Shown: positions 34,665-44,356 of the stretch, piece by piece
How the letters are laid out: every line of letters begins with the position of its first letter
Numbering within the stretch: position 1 is the stretch's first letter
NCBI RefSeq assembly: GCF_001636405.1
Contig: NZ_KV440950.1
Coordinates: forward strand, 761,001 to 825,000
DNA: 64,000 nucleotides
Direction of reading: 5' to 3'
DNA from: Peribacillus frigoritolerans
GTDB lineage: Bacteria > Bacillota > Bacilli > Bacillales > DSM-1321
Notes under the pieces: generated by a model
Databases searched by the model: none
Told to the model about the DNA's origin: nothing
What the model saw: the letters and a program-made list of their open reading frames with translations, nothing else
Position numbers and translations under genes: made by a program

Positions 34665-36146
34665 ATGATACCAAAACAAGAAAATGACATCTTGCATCCT
34701 CCAAAGCAAGAAGAACAAGGGTTAAAGCGCGGTTTGAAATCCCGCCATTTAACGATGATTTCCATTGGCGGGGCTATTGGTACCGGGCTGTTCCTCAGCA
34801 GCGGTGCAGCCATTCATACAGCTGGGCCAGGCGGGGCATTACTTGCTTATGCCTTAGTTGGGGCAATGGTGTACTTCGTGATGACGAGCTTAGGGGAATT
34901 GGCAGCCTTTATGCCGACAAGCGGCTCTTTCAGTACCTATGGATCGAAATTCGTCGATCCGGCATTTGGTTTTGCCTTGGGATGGACGTATTGGTTCAAT
35001 TGGTCGATGACGATAGCCGCAGAGTTGGCAGCCTCGACAATGATCATGAAATTCTGGTTTCCGAATAGTCCATCATTGTTATGGAGTTCATCATTCTTGG
35101 TGCTCATTTTCCTATTGAACTATTTATCCGTTAAAGGATATGGTGAAGGGGAATACTGGTTTTCCTTCATAAAAGTAACCGCCATCGTTATTTTTATTAT
35201 CGTCGGGCTGCTAATGATCGTCGGCATTATGGGCGGCGAAGCGGTAGGCTTTAAAAACTTCACCGTCGATGACGCTCCTTTCCCGGGCGGGTTCATGGGT
35301 GTCTTCATCGTTTTCATAGCGGCTGGCTTTTCTTTTCAAGGTACCGAAATCGTCGGTGTGGCTGCCGGGGAAAGTGAAGATCCTGCACGGAATATACCGA
35401 AGGCCATTAAAAGTGTCTTCTGGAGAATCTTGCTCTTTTACGTATTGGCAATCTTCGTAATAGGACTGATTATCCCTTATACGAACTCAAGTTTGCAGGG
35501 TGATAACGTCATGGTAAGTCCATTCACGCTCATTTTTGAAAAAGCTGGAATCGCCTTTGCCGCTTCGCTTATGAATGCCGTCATTTTAACAGCGGTATTA
35601 TCTGCAGGTAACTCAAGTCTATATGCATCAACGCGTATGTTATACTCAATGGCAAAAGATGGGCAAGCACCGCGTATTTTTGCAAAACTTAATAAACGCG
35701 GCGTACCGGTAGCAGGCATGATTTTGACATGCTCCATCGGCATGCTGGCCTTTTTAGCCTCCATATTCGGCGATGGTAAAGTGTATATTTGGTTAATGAA
35801 TGCCATCGGAATTACAGGATTCATCTTTTGGCTCGGCATTTCCATCAGCCATTACCGTTTCCGGAAAGCATTCATCGCTCAAGGCCATTCATTGGAGAAG
35901 CTGCCATATAAGGCATTATGGTTCCCGATCGGACCGATCTTTGCCATTTTAATCGGCATGATCGTCATCCTGTCCCAAAATATCCAAGCCTTTTTCTCAG
36001 ACCATATCGATTGGGGCAGTGTTGTAGCTGCATACTTGGGGATTCCGCTTTTCCTTGGTCTATGGCTTGGCTATAAATTTATAAGAAAAACTAAATTCGT
36101 TAAACTTGATGAAGTCGAATTTGACTTTGACAAAAAATATGAATGA
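34665..36146 (+). CDS. lysP: Lysine-specific permease, AAT family
   Basis: A 493-residue transporter with 12 membrane segments. It closely follows E. coli LysP: LKSRHLTMISIGGAIGTGLF, PTSGSFSTYGSKFVDPAFGFALGW, the long conserved loop FSFQGTEIVGVAAGESEDP, SVFWRILLFYVLAIFVIGLIIPYT and the C-terminal DHIDWGSVVAAYLGIPLF. Lysine-proton symport is the expected activity. No lysine riboswitch is visible upstream. A cre-like site overlaps the leader and GAAAGGGATG precedes the ATG. A strong terminator follows. Confidence 0.85.
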   Translation: MIPKQENDILHPPKQEEQGLKRGLKSRHLTMISIGGAIGTGLFLSSGAAIHTAGPGGALLAYALVGAMVYFVMTSLGELAAFMPTSGSFSTYGSKFVDPAFGFALGWTYWFNWSMTIAAELAASTMIMKFWFPNSPSLLWSSSFLVLIFLLNYLSVKGYGEGEYWFSFIKVTAIVIFIIVGLLMIVGIMGGEAVGFKNFTVDDAPFPGGFMGVFIVFIAAGFSFQGTEIVGVAAGESEDPARNIPKAIKSVFWRILLFYVLAIFVIGLIIPYTNSSLQGDNVMVSPFTLIFEKAGIAFAASLMNAVILTAVLSAGNSSLYASTRMLYSMAKDGQAPRIFAKLNKRGVPVAGMILTCSIGMLAFLASIFGDGKVYIWLMNAIGITGFIFWLGISISHYRFRKAFIAQGHSLEKLPYKALWFPIGPIFAILIGMIVILSQNIQAFFSDHIDWGSVVAAYLGIPLFLGLWLGYKFIRKTKFVKLDEVEFDFDKKYE

Positions 36147-36160
36147 ACAAGCTTAAAGTA

Positions 36161-36200
36161 AAAGCAGCCGGACAATATGTTTTAAATTGTCCGGCTTTTA
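36161..36200 (+). terminator. lysP terminator
   Basis: AGCCGGACAAT / ATTGTCCGGCT stem plus TTTTAC. A second hairpin (GCCAGGAA / TTCCTGG, TTTTTTA) lies at about 36228-36256. Confidence 0.85.
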
Positions 36201-36388
36201 CTTGTTTTCTATAGGCTCATTATAAAAAGCCAGGAAGCTGATTCCTGGTTTTTTATTTTTATTAAATGGAAATTTATACAAATGTTATGGGGGGTGTTAT
36301 ATGATAATCGTAAACTCGGCTAAATTGCATGTACGGAACGACTGGAAGGCTTTTACTATTTTCAAGGGAAAGGGAAGGTGCAAGGCTG

Positions 36389-37489
36389 ATGACCTTATTG
36401 ACTCATTTAAAAGTATTGGACTTTTCAACGTTACTGCCAGGTCCATTTGCCACTTTGATGCTAGCGGATTTAGGAGCGGATGTTTTGAAGGTGGAGAGGC
36501 CGGGGACAAAGGATTCATGGAGTGTGAACCAATATCTTAACAGATCGAAGAAGTCGATCACACTGGATTTAAAACAATCCGAGTCTATCGAATCCGTAAG
36601 AAACCTAGTGACGGAATACGATATCGTCATTGAACAATTCCGTCCAGGTGTCATGGAACGTCTGGGTTTGGGGTATGAGACATTAAAATCGATCAACCCG
36701 AAGCTGATTTACTGTTCGATTACGGGCTACGGCCAGACTGGTCCCTATAAAGACCGACCGGGACATGATATCAATTATATTTCGATAGCAGGCTTATCAG
36801 GCTATTCCGGTACGAAAAAGGACGGCCCGGCAAAAAACGGAACCCAAATAGCAGATCTTGCCGGAGGCTCATTGCATGCTGTCATCGGAATATTATCTGC
36901 AGTCATTCACAGGGAAAGAACAGGATTCGGCCAAGCCATCGACATCAGCATGACCGACTGCAGTTTTACCTTGAATGCCATATCCGCACCTCTGAATTTA
37001 CAAGGTGGCCTTGAACTTGAACCAGAAAAATTGATGCTGAACGGAGGGTCTTTTTATGACTTTTACGAAACGAAAGATGGACGCTATTTTTCGGTAGGCA
37101 GCCTTGAGCCCCCTTTTCGAAAAGCATTATGTGAAGCGATTGGTGCACCCGAATTATATGAGCTGAGCATGAAAAGCGGTGAAGAAAGCGGAATCAGGTT
37201 TAAAACGGCCGTCCGGCTGGCTTTCCTCGAAAGAGATTTTCATGAATGGCAGGAGATATTCGCTGAATTCGAGGCTTGCGCAGAACCAGTGCTGACTTTC
37301 ACCGAAGCGGCCGAGCATCCCCAATTGAAGGAGAGGGGAATGATCGTCGAGGTACCTGACGGAAAAGGGAATGTCCAGAGGCAAATCGCCTGCCCGATCA
37401 AAACATCGGTTTTCACCCCTGGATATAAACATGCAGGCTTGGAGCCAGGACAAAACAACGCAGAAATCCTTCGCACCCCCAATCGCTAA
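36389..37489 (+). CDS. Family III (CaiB/BaiF) CoA transferase
   Basis: A 366-residue CoA-transferase. The family start is THLKVLDFSTLLPGPFATLMLADLGADVLKVERPG. The middle has SITGYGQTGPYKDRPGHDINYISIAGL, and the probable catalytic aspartate falls in GTQIADLAGGSL near residue 158. Such enzymes move CoA between carboxylic acids (carnitine, formyl, bile acid, alpha-methylacyl substrates); the pair here is unknown. It stands alone between LysP and a membrane protein. The start is the ATG before TLLTHL, with AAGGTG 8 bases upstream. A stronger ribosome site at 36290 serves only an out-of-frame ORF. Confidence 0.85.
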   Translation: MTLLTHLKVLDFSTLLPGPFATLMLADLGADVLKVERPGTKDSWSVNQYLNRSKKSITLDLKQSESIESVRNLVTEYDIVIEQFRPGVMERLGLGYETLKSINPKLIYCSITGYGQTGPYKDRPGHDINYISIAGLSGYSGTKKDGPAKNGTQIADLAGGSLHAVIGILSAVIHRERTGFGQAIDISMTDCSFTLNAISAPLNLQGGLELEPEKLMLNGGSFYDFYETKDGRYFSVGSLEPPFRKALCEAIGAPELYELSMKSGEESGIRFKTAVRLAFLERDFHEWQEIFAEFEACAEPVLTFTEAAEHPQLKERGMIVEVPDGKGNVQRQIACPIKTSVFTPGYKHAGLEPGQNNAEILRTPNR

Positions 37490-37499
37490 ATAAAGATGT

Positions 37500-37550
37500 A
37501 AAGGCTATCGCTTTTCCGGGTTTTTTGGAAGGTGATAGCCTGTTTTTTTT
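37500..37550 (+). terminator. CoA transferase terminator
   Basis: AGGCTATC / GATAGCCT stem with inner CTTTTCC / GGAAGG pairing and TTTTTTTT tail. Confidence 0.85.
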
Positions 37551-37752
37551 GAATGCCGGAAAAAGCAGGGGAAGGGTCGATATAGTCGTTCGAAGGTCGA
37601 AGTGAAGCGGAAGGAGAACAATTATCCTCTTATCATTTGTGGAAAGCAACATATTACCACTGTGAAAATTTACTAGTTATAACCAGTGTGGGCAGGGTAT
37701 CAGAGTAGCATCCTGGTAAGGAAATCGCTGGTAAGGAGGGGGTTAGTTAAAT

Positions 37753-38277
37753 ATGTTTGGTCTCTCTGATATCATTAAATTTCTATTTTCCTTTTTTTTG
37801 ATCATGCCGATCGTTACACTGATACATTTGAGCGGGCATATTTTCTTCGTTACGATCTTTGGGGGAGCGGAAAAGAAGATCTTGATCGGGTGTGGTAATA
37901 AGCTTTTCGCCTTTCGGAACATAGAGGTGAGGAAATATTATTTTTGGAATGGGACTTGCGAGTTCAAGGGTTTGAAACATGATAATCGATTGACGAATAC
38001 CCTGATCTATTTAGGGGGTGCTATCTTTAATTTAATCAGCATGCTGATCATATACAGCTTAGTGTATCAGAATATCCTGGACAGCTCGGTAATCTGGTAT
38101 CAATTTATCTATTTTTCTTTCTACATTATGTTTTTCTCCCTGTTTCCGATGTATTTCTCGGACGGATCGCCTAGTGATGGGAAGGCTGCGGAATTGGCCT
38201 TGAGGAACAAGCTGGAAGATAGGGTGACGGATGATATATTCGTGAAGAAAATGGAGGATGATGATAGCTGCAAGTAA
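37753..38277 (+). CDS. M50-like membrane protein with degenerate active site
   Basis: A 174-residue protein with four membrane segments. The first helix contains VTLIHLSGHIFFVTIFGG, which lines up with the HExxH helix of site-2 (M50) proteases but has serine where the catalytic glutamate belongs. A later LFPMYFSDGSPSDGKAAE sits where the family has its metal-binding aspartate motif (NPxDG). It is therefore either a non-catalytic relative or an unrelated fold. The function is unknown. GGAGGGGG precedes the ATG by 11 bases. A small hairpin terminator follows at 38281-38311. Confidence 0.65.
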   Translation: MFGLSDIIKFLFSFFLIMPIVTLIHLSGHIFFVTIFGGAEKKILIGCGNKLFAFRNIEVRKYYFWNGTCEFKGLKHDNRLTNTLIYLGGAIFNLISMLIIYSLVYQNILDSSVIWYQFIYFSFYIMFFSLFPMYFSDGSPSDGKAAELALRNKLEDRVTDDIFVKKMEDDDSCK

Positions 38278-38280
38278 AAA

Positions 38281-38311
38281 GGGAACGTCCAGATGGCCGT
38301 TCTTTTTTGTT
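38281..38311 (+). terminator. Terminator of the M50-like gene
   Basis: GGGAACG / CGTTC stem followed by TTTTTTG. Confidence 0.6.
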
Positions 38312-38417
38312 TGCTTTCAGTTTTAGGGTTTTAAGTATAAACCTAATCGGCACGTATATTGAAGCCGATTAGGTTGTTCGAATCCTGTAAATAAGTTTTA
38401 AAGTCTCCGTAAAATAA

Positions 38418-39521
38418 TCATTCCCATACTTCTTTCGCTACATCAACGACGAATCTCAGCTTTTCCCATTGCTGTGCTTCGGTTAGCTTGTTGCCGTGAT
38501 GTGTGGAGGCGAAGCCGCATTGAGGGCTTAAGCATAATTGTTCGAGCGGAACGAAGTGCGATGCTTCTTTAATGCGTGCCTTAACAGCTTCCTTGTCTTC
38601 GATTTCTCCATTTTTTGAAGTGACGGCACCCAGTACGACCCGTGCACCGCCATTTGGAATGTATTCCAATGGTTTGAAATCCCCTGAGCGTTGATCATCA
38701 TATTCCAAGAAGAATCCATCCACTTTTTCTTTTGCCAATAAAGTTGGCGCGATACGGGCATAGCTTCCTTCAAACGCCCATGTCGACTGGTAGTTTCCGC
38801 GACATAGGTGGGTAGTGACGATAAGGTCTTCTGGTTTGCCTTCCAATGCACCATTAATGACCCGAAGTGCAAGATCGATTAATTGTTCCCTCGTATATTT
38901 TCCATCTTTGAACTGGAAATCCGGAGCTGAAAGTCTGGCAATATATACATCATCCAATTGAAGGTAACGCACACCTGCTTCATAAAAGGCTTTCAAAGCA
39001 TGCTGATAGGCGTTGATGATATCATTTGCATAGTCTTCAATATCAGGGTAGACGTCTTCATTATGAATGCCTGCAGCAAATAATTGATTCGGACTGGGAA
39101 TGGTTTGCTTGGCAACTGCACGTCCGTTCACGATTTTGTTCAATTCAATGAAATCACGAATGAAGGGATGTTCAGGGTTGAATGAAACCTTCCCGGTATT
39201 GCGAACATTATATCTCTCTGTTTCGACACCATCGAATGTAAGGCCTTTTTCAGTTACATAACCCTCGATGCCATTTAAATGTTCGAGGAAGTCAAAGTGC
39301 CACCATGTCCGTCTGAACTCACCGTCCGTAACGGCCTCTAAACCAACTTCGATTTGTTTATCGACGATCCGTTTGATTTCTTCAGTTTCAATTTCACGAA
39401 GCCGCTCAGCTGAAATGGTACCTTCATTAAAGTCCTTCCTGGCAATATGTAAACGTTCCGGTCTTAATAAACTTCCGACGTGGTCCGCCCTGAATGGTGC
39501 TTTCGTTAATGTGATTGACAT
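38418..39521 (-). CDS. MetE C-terminal-like methionine synthase (YxjG/YxjH type)
   Basis: A 367-residue TIM-barrel protein of the MetE C-terminal family, like B. subtilis YxjG/YxjH. It has the N-terminal ADHVGSLLRPERL, DGEFRRTWWHFDF, VRYLQLDDVYIA, a zinc-type THLCRGN segment and SPQCGFASTHHGN, giving His, Glu and two Cys zinc ligands. It probably transfers a methyl group to homocysteine or a related thiol. A SAM riboswitch lies upstream, confirming a methionine-related role. A 218-bp element separates riboswitch and gene. AAGGAAAGAAGGA lies before the ATG. Confidence 0.9.
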   Translation of the reverse strand: MSITLTKAPFRADHVGSLLRPERLHIARKDFNEGTISAERLREIETEEIKRIVDKQIEVGLEAVTDGEFRRTWWHFDFLEHLNGIEGYVTEKGLTFDGVETERYNVRNTGKVSFNPEHPFIRDFIELNKIVNGRAVAKQTIPSPNQLFAAGIHNEDVYPDIEDYANDIINAYQHALKAFYEAGVRYLQLDDVYIARLSAPDFQFKDGKYTREQLIDLALRVINGALEGKPEDLIVTTHLCRGNYQSTWAFEGSYARIAPTLLAKEKVDGFFLEYDDQRSGDFKPLEYIPNGGARVVLGAVTSKNGEIEDKEAVKARIKEASHFVPLEQLCLSPQCGFASTHHGNKLTEAQQWEKLRFVVDVAKEVWE

Positions 39522-39551
39522 GTTGATTCCTTCTTTCCTTTTAAAAATAAA

Positions 39552-39769
39552 GGCTCTTTTCGTAAAGATTGTTGTTTTTAAACGAAACTATTTAAAGTTG
39601 ATTGGAGCGGATGTGCGAGACTCCTGCGGGAGCAGCGGGAGAGGTGAGACCCCACAGGCGTTTACGCCGAGGAGGCTCACCGCCCGCCCCGCGGAAAGCG
39701 AGCATCTTGAGGGGAAATCAACCACAACCCACTACCTGGTAAATAGCAACAAAGTATGTGAAAACAGCC
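39552..39769 (-). mobile_element. 218-bp MITE-like element, copy 2
   Basis: GGCTCTTTTCG at one end and CGAAAACAGCC-like (TGAAAACAGCC) at the other, flanked on both sides by AAAATAAA, a perfect 8-bp target duplication. The interior is about 90% identical to copy 1 at 29077. It sits between the terminator of the SAM riboswitch and the ribosome site of the MetE-like gene. Confidence 0.85.
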
Positions 39770-39935
39770 AAAATAAAACCTCTTCTTAAAAATAAGAAGA
39801 GGTGTTGGCAACAAAGCTATATACTCTTCTTATCTTCAAGTTTTTACACTTCTGGAATTAGCACAGTACAAGATCAGTCTGTTGCTGAGGCATCAAAGGG
39901 CCAGTCCCTCCACCTCTCTGGATAAGAGTTGTCTA
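39770..39935 (-). ncRNA. SAM-I (S-box) riboswitch with terminator
   Basis: On the minus strand CTCTTATC opens P1, followed by CAGAGAGGTGGAGGGACTGG, CCCTTTGATGCC, TCAGCAAC, a TGTACTGTGCTAATTCC block and the closing GATAAGAAGAG. All are S-box core elements in the right order. A terminator hairpin CCTCTTCTTA / TAAGAAGAGG (39802-39779) and the T-tract TTTTATTTT complete the switch. High SAM should stop transcription of the downstream MetE-like gene. Confidence 0.93.
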
Positions 39936-39967
39936 TTAAATTAACTATGACTATACAGGTAGTTTTT

Positions 39968-40504
39968 ATGAAGGTCAAGGGGTGGAGCTGGAATATTTCG
40001 AATATACCGTTTATTAATCCGGGCTGGAATGTTAACGGCATCAGGGAATCCGGCATATGCTTTGAGTGGGGAGGGAATGCAAGGGTGAGTCCATTCAAAA
40101 ATGGCATACCGATTACGGTCACTGAAGTCATGATAGAGAGAATCATAAAAATGAAATCATCTGGTCAGGATATTAAAGTCGAGATTACGCCAAGGCATAT
40201 TGTGCTTTCCGGAACGATGGAAGTGAAAAAAATGATGTTTAAGAAAAACGTAGCTTTCCGGATTACATTAAAACCGGTTCATGTGGAAAAAAGAACGATT
40301 TCATTCGAATTAGTGGAAATGGAACCCATTGACAGGAATTTCATCAACCAAAGGATATTTAACAGACCGCCATTTTTTGAATATGAAAAAAGAGCGATCA
40401 AAATGAATGTTAATGCTTGGAGCATCGTGAGGAAAATTCCGATTGGCACAATTAAATCGTATGAACTCGCCGAAGGTGCATTGAAAATGAAACTTTCTTT
40501 ATGA
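39968..40504 (+). CDS. Unrecognised 178-aa protein
   Basis: The most plausible start is the ATG of MKVKGWSWNI, but its ribosome site (AGGTAG) is weak. The protein is soluble and basic, with alternating beta-strand-like segments (ITPRHIVLSGTMEVKKMMFKK, FRITLKPVHVEKRTISFELV) and INPGWNVNGIRESGICFEW near the start. I do not recognise a family. Its amphipathic strands could form a lipid- or ligand-binding fold; this is a guess. It is divergent from the SAM riboswitch transcript, whose promoter must overlap its 5' region. Confidence 0.6.
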   Translation: MKVKGWSWNISNIPFINPGWNVNGIRESGICFEWGGNARVSPFKNGIPITVTEVMIERIIKMKSSGQDIKVEITPRHIVLSGTMEVKKMMFKKNVAFRITLKPVHVEKRTISFELVEMEPIDRNFINQRIFNRPPFFEYEKRAIKMNVNAWSIVRKIPIGTIKSYELAEGALKMKLSL

Positions 40505-40677
40505 TTCAAGGGGATATTTTACATATATCCTTAGCCGCAAACTATAAAGGGTTTGCCAGGTATGATAGTGTTAAGATGACATGGTTCATGAAAAAAATGT
40601 GTTTGATAATTCAAGCTCTTTAAAATATACTAAATGACTTGAGGTTTTGAGTTTTTCTGGGAATGAGGAGGATAATG

Positions 40678-41220
40678 ATGGATCAGAAGATTTTGCCTGC
40701 TTCTGCAAGCATGAAGGATTTTGAAAGATTTCTAGAAAGTTCCTATGAAATAGGTGTGTTTCTTGATTTGCATATCTCACAATTGAAAAATGTAAGTATG
40801 ATGGCAAAGCAGCATAATAAGAAAATGATTTATCATGTCGATTTGATCCATGGCATAAGAAGTGATGAGTACGCGACAGAATTCATTTGTCAGGAATATA
40901 ACCCCTATGGGCTGATTTCGACTAAATCAAGCGTTATATTGAAGGCGAAGCAAAAGGGGGTCATTGCCATCCAGCGAATCTTTTTAATTGACTCACATGC
41001 ACTTGAGAAAAGTTATAAGCTGGTGCAGAAAACCAAGCCGGATTATATCGAAGTATTGCCGGGCGCCATGCCATGGATGATAAAAGAAGTGAAGGAACGA
41101 TTGCAGACACCGATTTTTGCTGGCGGCCTCATACGAACTTCGGATGAAGTCCTGAATGCCCTTGATGCCGGCGCCTCGTCAATCACCACTTCAAAAACTG
41201 AATTATGGGATATCGTCTAA
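40678..41220 (+). CDS. glpP: Glycerol-3-phosphate-responsive antiterminator
   Basis: A 180-residue RNA-binding regulator, close to B. subtilis GlpP. It has ILPASASMKDFERFLESSYEIGVFLDLHISQL, DLIHGIRSDEYATEFICQE, GLISTKSSVI, PDYIEVLPGAMP and TPIFAGGLIRTSDEVLNALDAGASSITTSKTELW. With glycerol-3-phosphate bound it lets RNA polymerase pass the leader terminators of glpFK and glpD, and both leaders are visible here. AGGAGG lies 6 bases from the second of two adjacent ATGs; either could serve. Confidence 0.94.
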   Translation: MDQKILPASASMKDFERFLESSYEIGVFLDLHISQLKNVSMMAKQHNKKMIYHVDLIHGIRSDEYATEFICQEYNPYGLISTKSSVILKAKQKGVIAIQRIFLIDSHALEKSYKLVQKTKPDYIEVLPGAMPWMIKEVKERLQTPIFAGGLIRTSDEVLNALDAGASSITTSKTELWDIV

Positions 41221-41273
41221 TAGGGAAAAATTGAAAAAAATTACAGAATAATAGATTAATTTTTCACAAATTA

Positions 41274-41302
41274 TTGACAGCGTTTTCATAACCTAGTATA
41301 TT
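41274..41302 (+). promoter_or_regulatory. glpFK promoter with cre site
   Basis: TTGACA (41274), 17-bp spacer, TATATT (41297). TGACAGCGTTTTCA (41275-41288) in the spacer fits the CcpA cre consensus with one mismatch. Catabolite repression of glycerol uptake is expected. Confidence 0.8.
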
Positions 41303-41327
41303 TTACAGTACAAGTTAATATATGTGA

Positions 41328-41406
41328 CGGAGACTAGGAGATTCACAACAGATCTATTCATAATTTTTTTTATGAAGATGGTTCTGCTGTGGATCTCCTT
41401 TTATTT
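41328..41406 (+). promoter_or_regulatory. GlpP-controlled leader terminator of glpFK
   Basis: AGGAGATTCACAACAG pairs with CTGCTGTGGATCTCCT, with an inner TTCAT / ATGAA stem, and TTTTATTTG follows. The 5' side starts CGGAGACTAGGAGA, matching CGGAGAACAGGAGA in the glpD leader, which marks the likely GlpP recognition sequence. Confidence 0.8.
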
Positions 41407-41447
41407 GTTGGCAAGGTTTAAAAAATTATCAGGGGAGGGGTTTTATC

Positions 41448-42272
41448 ATGACTCCATTTTGGGGAGAAGTGTTAGGCACGATGATTTTAGTTTTATTCGG
41501 AGCAGGTATTGGGGCAGGTTCATCCTTAAAGGGTTCCTATGCAAAAGATGCCGGCTGGATCGTTATCACGATTGCGTGGGGATTGGCGGTTACCATGGGT
41601 GTATTTGCAGTGGGTTCCATAAGCGGGGCGCATTTAAACCCGGCGGTCACAGTAGGGTTTGCCATTATTGGAGAATTTCCATGGAGTGATGTGCCCGGTT
41701 ACATCGTTGCCCAGATGATTGGCGCGATACTCGGCGCAACTCTAGTATTCCTGCACTATTTGCCACACTGGAAAGCTACGGATGATCCAGGGGCGAAGCT
41801 TGGTGTATTCGCGACTTCACCTGCAATCCCGCACACATTTTCAAATCTATTAAGTGAGATGATTGGAACTTTCATCCTTATTCTTGGTCTATTATTTATA
41901 GGGGCCAATAATTTTACAGAGGGTCTAAACCCATTCGCAGTCGGGTTATTGATTGTCGTGATCGGGATGTCACTTGGGGGAACGACAGGATACGCCATTA
42001 ACCCGGCCCGCGACCTGGGGCCGCGCATCGCTCACTTTTTGCTGCCGATACCCGGTAAAGGAAATTCCAACTGGGGCTATTCATGGATTCCGGTCGTTGG
42101 ACCGATTGTAGGGGGTTCACTTGGTGCCGTTTGTTATAAAGCATTCTTCATGGGGGAAATAACGGCAGGATTTTGGTCTGTTATGGGTGCAAGCCTGGTA
42201 CTATTGATAGTAGCCTATGCTTTTGGTAAAAAACAGTCACATGAATTGGATAGCAGAAATATCGCTAGTTAA
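41448..42272 (+). CDS. glpF: Glycerol facilitator (aquaglyceroporin)
   Basis: A 274-residue MIP-family channel for glycerol entry. Six membrane helices and two half-helices are present, with the paired NPA motifs SGAHLNPAVTVG (near residue 65) and GYAINPARDLGPR (near 185). The downstream arginine and glycine-rich positions fit a glycerol rather than a water channel. GGGGAGGGG precedes the ATG. It lies 22 bp upstream of glpK in one operon behind the GlpP leader. Confidence 0.95.
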   Translation: MTPFWGEVLGTMILVLFGAGIGAGSSLKGSYAKDAGWIVITIAWGLAVTMGVFAVGSISGAHLNPAVTVGFAIIGEFPWSDVPGYIVAQMIGAILGATLVFLHYLPHWKATDDPGAKLGVFATSPAIPHTFSNLLSEMIGTFILILGLLFIGANNFTEGLNPFAVGLLIVVIGMSLGGTTGYAINPARDLGPRIAHFLLPIPGKGNSNWGYSWIPVVGPIVGGSLGAVCYKAFFMGEITAGFWSVMGASLVLLIVAYAFGKKQSHELDSRNIAS

Positions 42273-43784
<1,512 letters not shown>

Positions 43785-43821
43785 AAAACAACATGAATTC
43801 TTTCTCAAATGAGCTGGAGTA

Positions 43822-43924
43822 TGCTATAATGAAATTAAGTTAATAACTCGGCCGGAGAACAGGAGAGACCATGAATGCGTTATCGTTAATTCGATAATGT
43901 GCATTTATGGTCTCTTTTTTTGTT
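43822..43924 (+). promoter_or_regulatory. glpD promoter and GlpP leader terminator
   Basis: An extended -10 (TGCTATAAT, TATAAT at 43825) lies upstream of CGGAGAACAGGAGA (43853). A terminator hairpin follows: AGAGACCAT / ATGGTCTCT with inner ATGCGTTATCG / CGATAATGTGCAT pairing, and a T7 tail. The layout is that of the GlpP-antiterminated glpD leader. Confidence 0.8.
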
Positions 43925-43997
43925 TTTAATGGCAGATTAGGGATATTAATATCTATATAACTTATGCGAACAAATGAACCAATTGAATATAATGACC

Positions 43998-44318
43998 GAA
44001 TTCACGAGTAAAAGTGGAGAATTGACGAGTAAATCGTGTGAATTCACGAGTAAAAGTGCAGAATTCACGAGTAAATCGTGTGAATTCGCGAGTAAACGCA
44101 GAATTCACGAGTAAACCGTGAGAATTCACGAGTAAATGGCGCAAATTCGCGAGTAAAAGTGCAGAATTCACGAGTAAACAGCGCGAATTCACGAGTAAAC
44201 CTCGAATTCACGAGTAAACCGTGAGAATTCATGAGTAAACCTCGAATTCACGAGTAATCCGTGAGAATTCATGAGTAAATCGTGAGAATTCACGAGTGAT
44301 CAGCGCCAATTCATACAA
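43998..44318 (+). repeat. 21-bp tandem repeat array in the glpD 5' region
   Basis: About 15 copies plus a decayed one of GAATTCACGAGTAAA followed by 4-6 variable bases. Starts at 43998, 44019, 44040, 44061, 44082, 44101, 44122, 44143, 44164, 44185, 44204, 44225, 44244, 44265, 44286 and 44307: steps of 21 with three of 19. It lies between the GlpP terminator and the glpD ribosome site, so it would form part of the untranslated leader. Confidence 0.9.
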
Positions 44319-44356
44319 AAAACAATAGAATGCAATACTTAAAGGAGGAGTCAGGC

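Noticed and set aside
36301..36540. ORF with a strong ribosome site (GGGGGGTG) before the CoA transferase
   Set aside because: The frame overlaps the CoA transferase out of phase and lacks any conserved look; it could at most be a short leader peptide.
39268..39789. A 173-codon plus-strand frame
   Set aside because: It is antisense to the MetE-like gene and then runs through the 218-bp element; composition is not protein-like.
43962..44192. A 76-codon minus-strand frame of repeated TREF/LLVNS motifs
   Set aside because: It is only the translation of the 21-bp DNA repeat (21 is divisible by 3); there is no ribosome site.
43998..44318. Regular repeats suggesting a CRISPR array
   Set aside because: Repeat units are about 15 bp with spacers of 4-6 bp, the spacers are similar to one another, and no cas genes are present.
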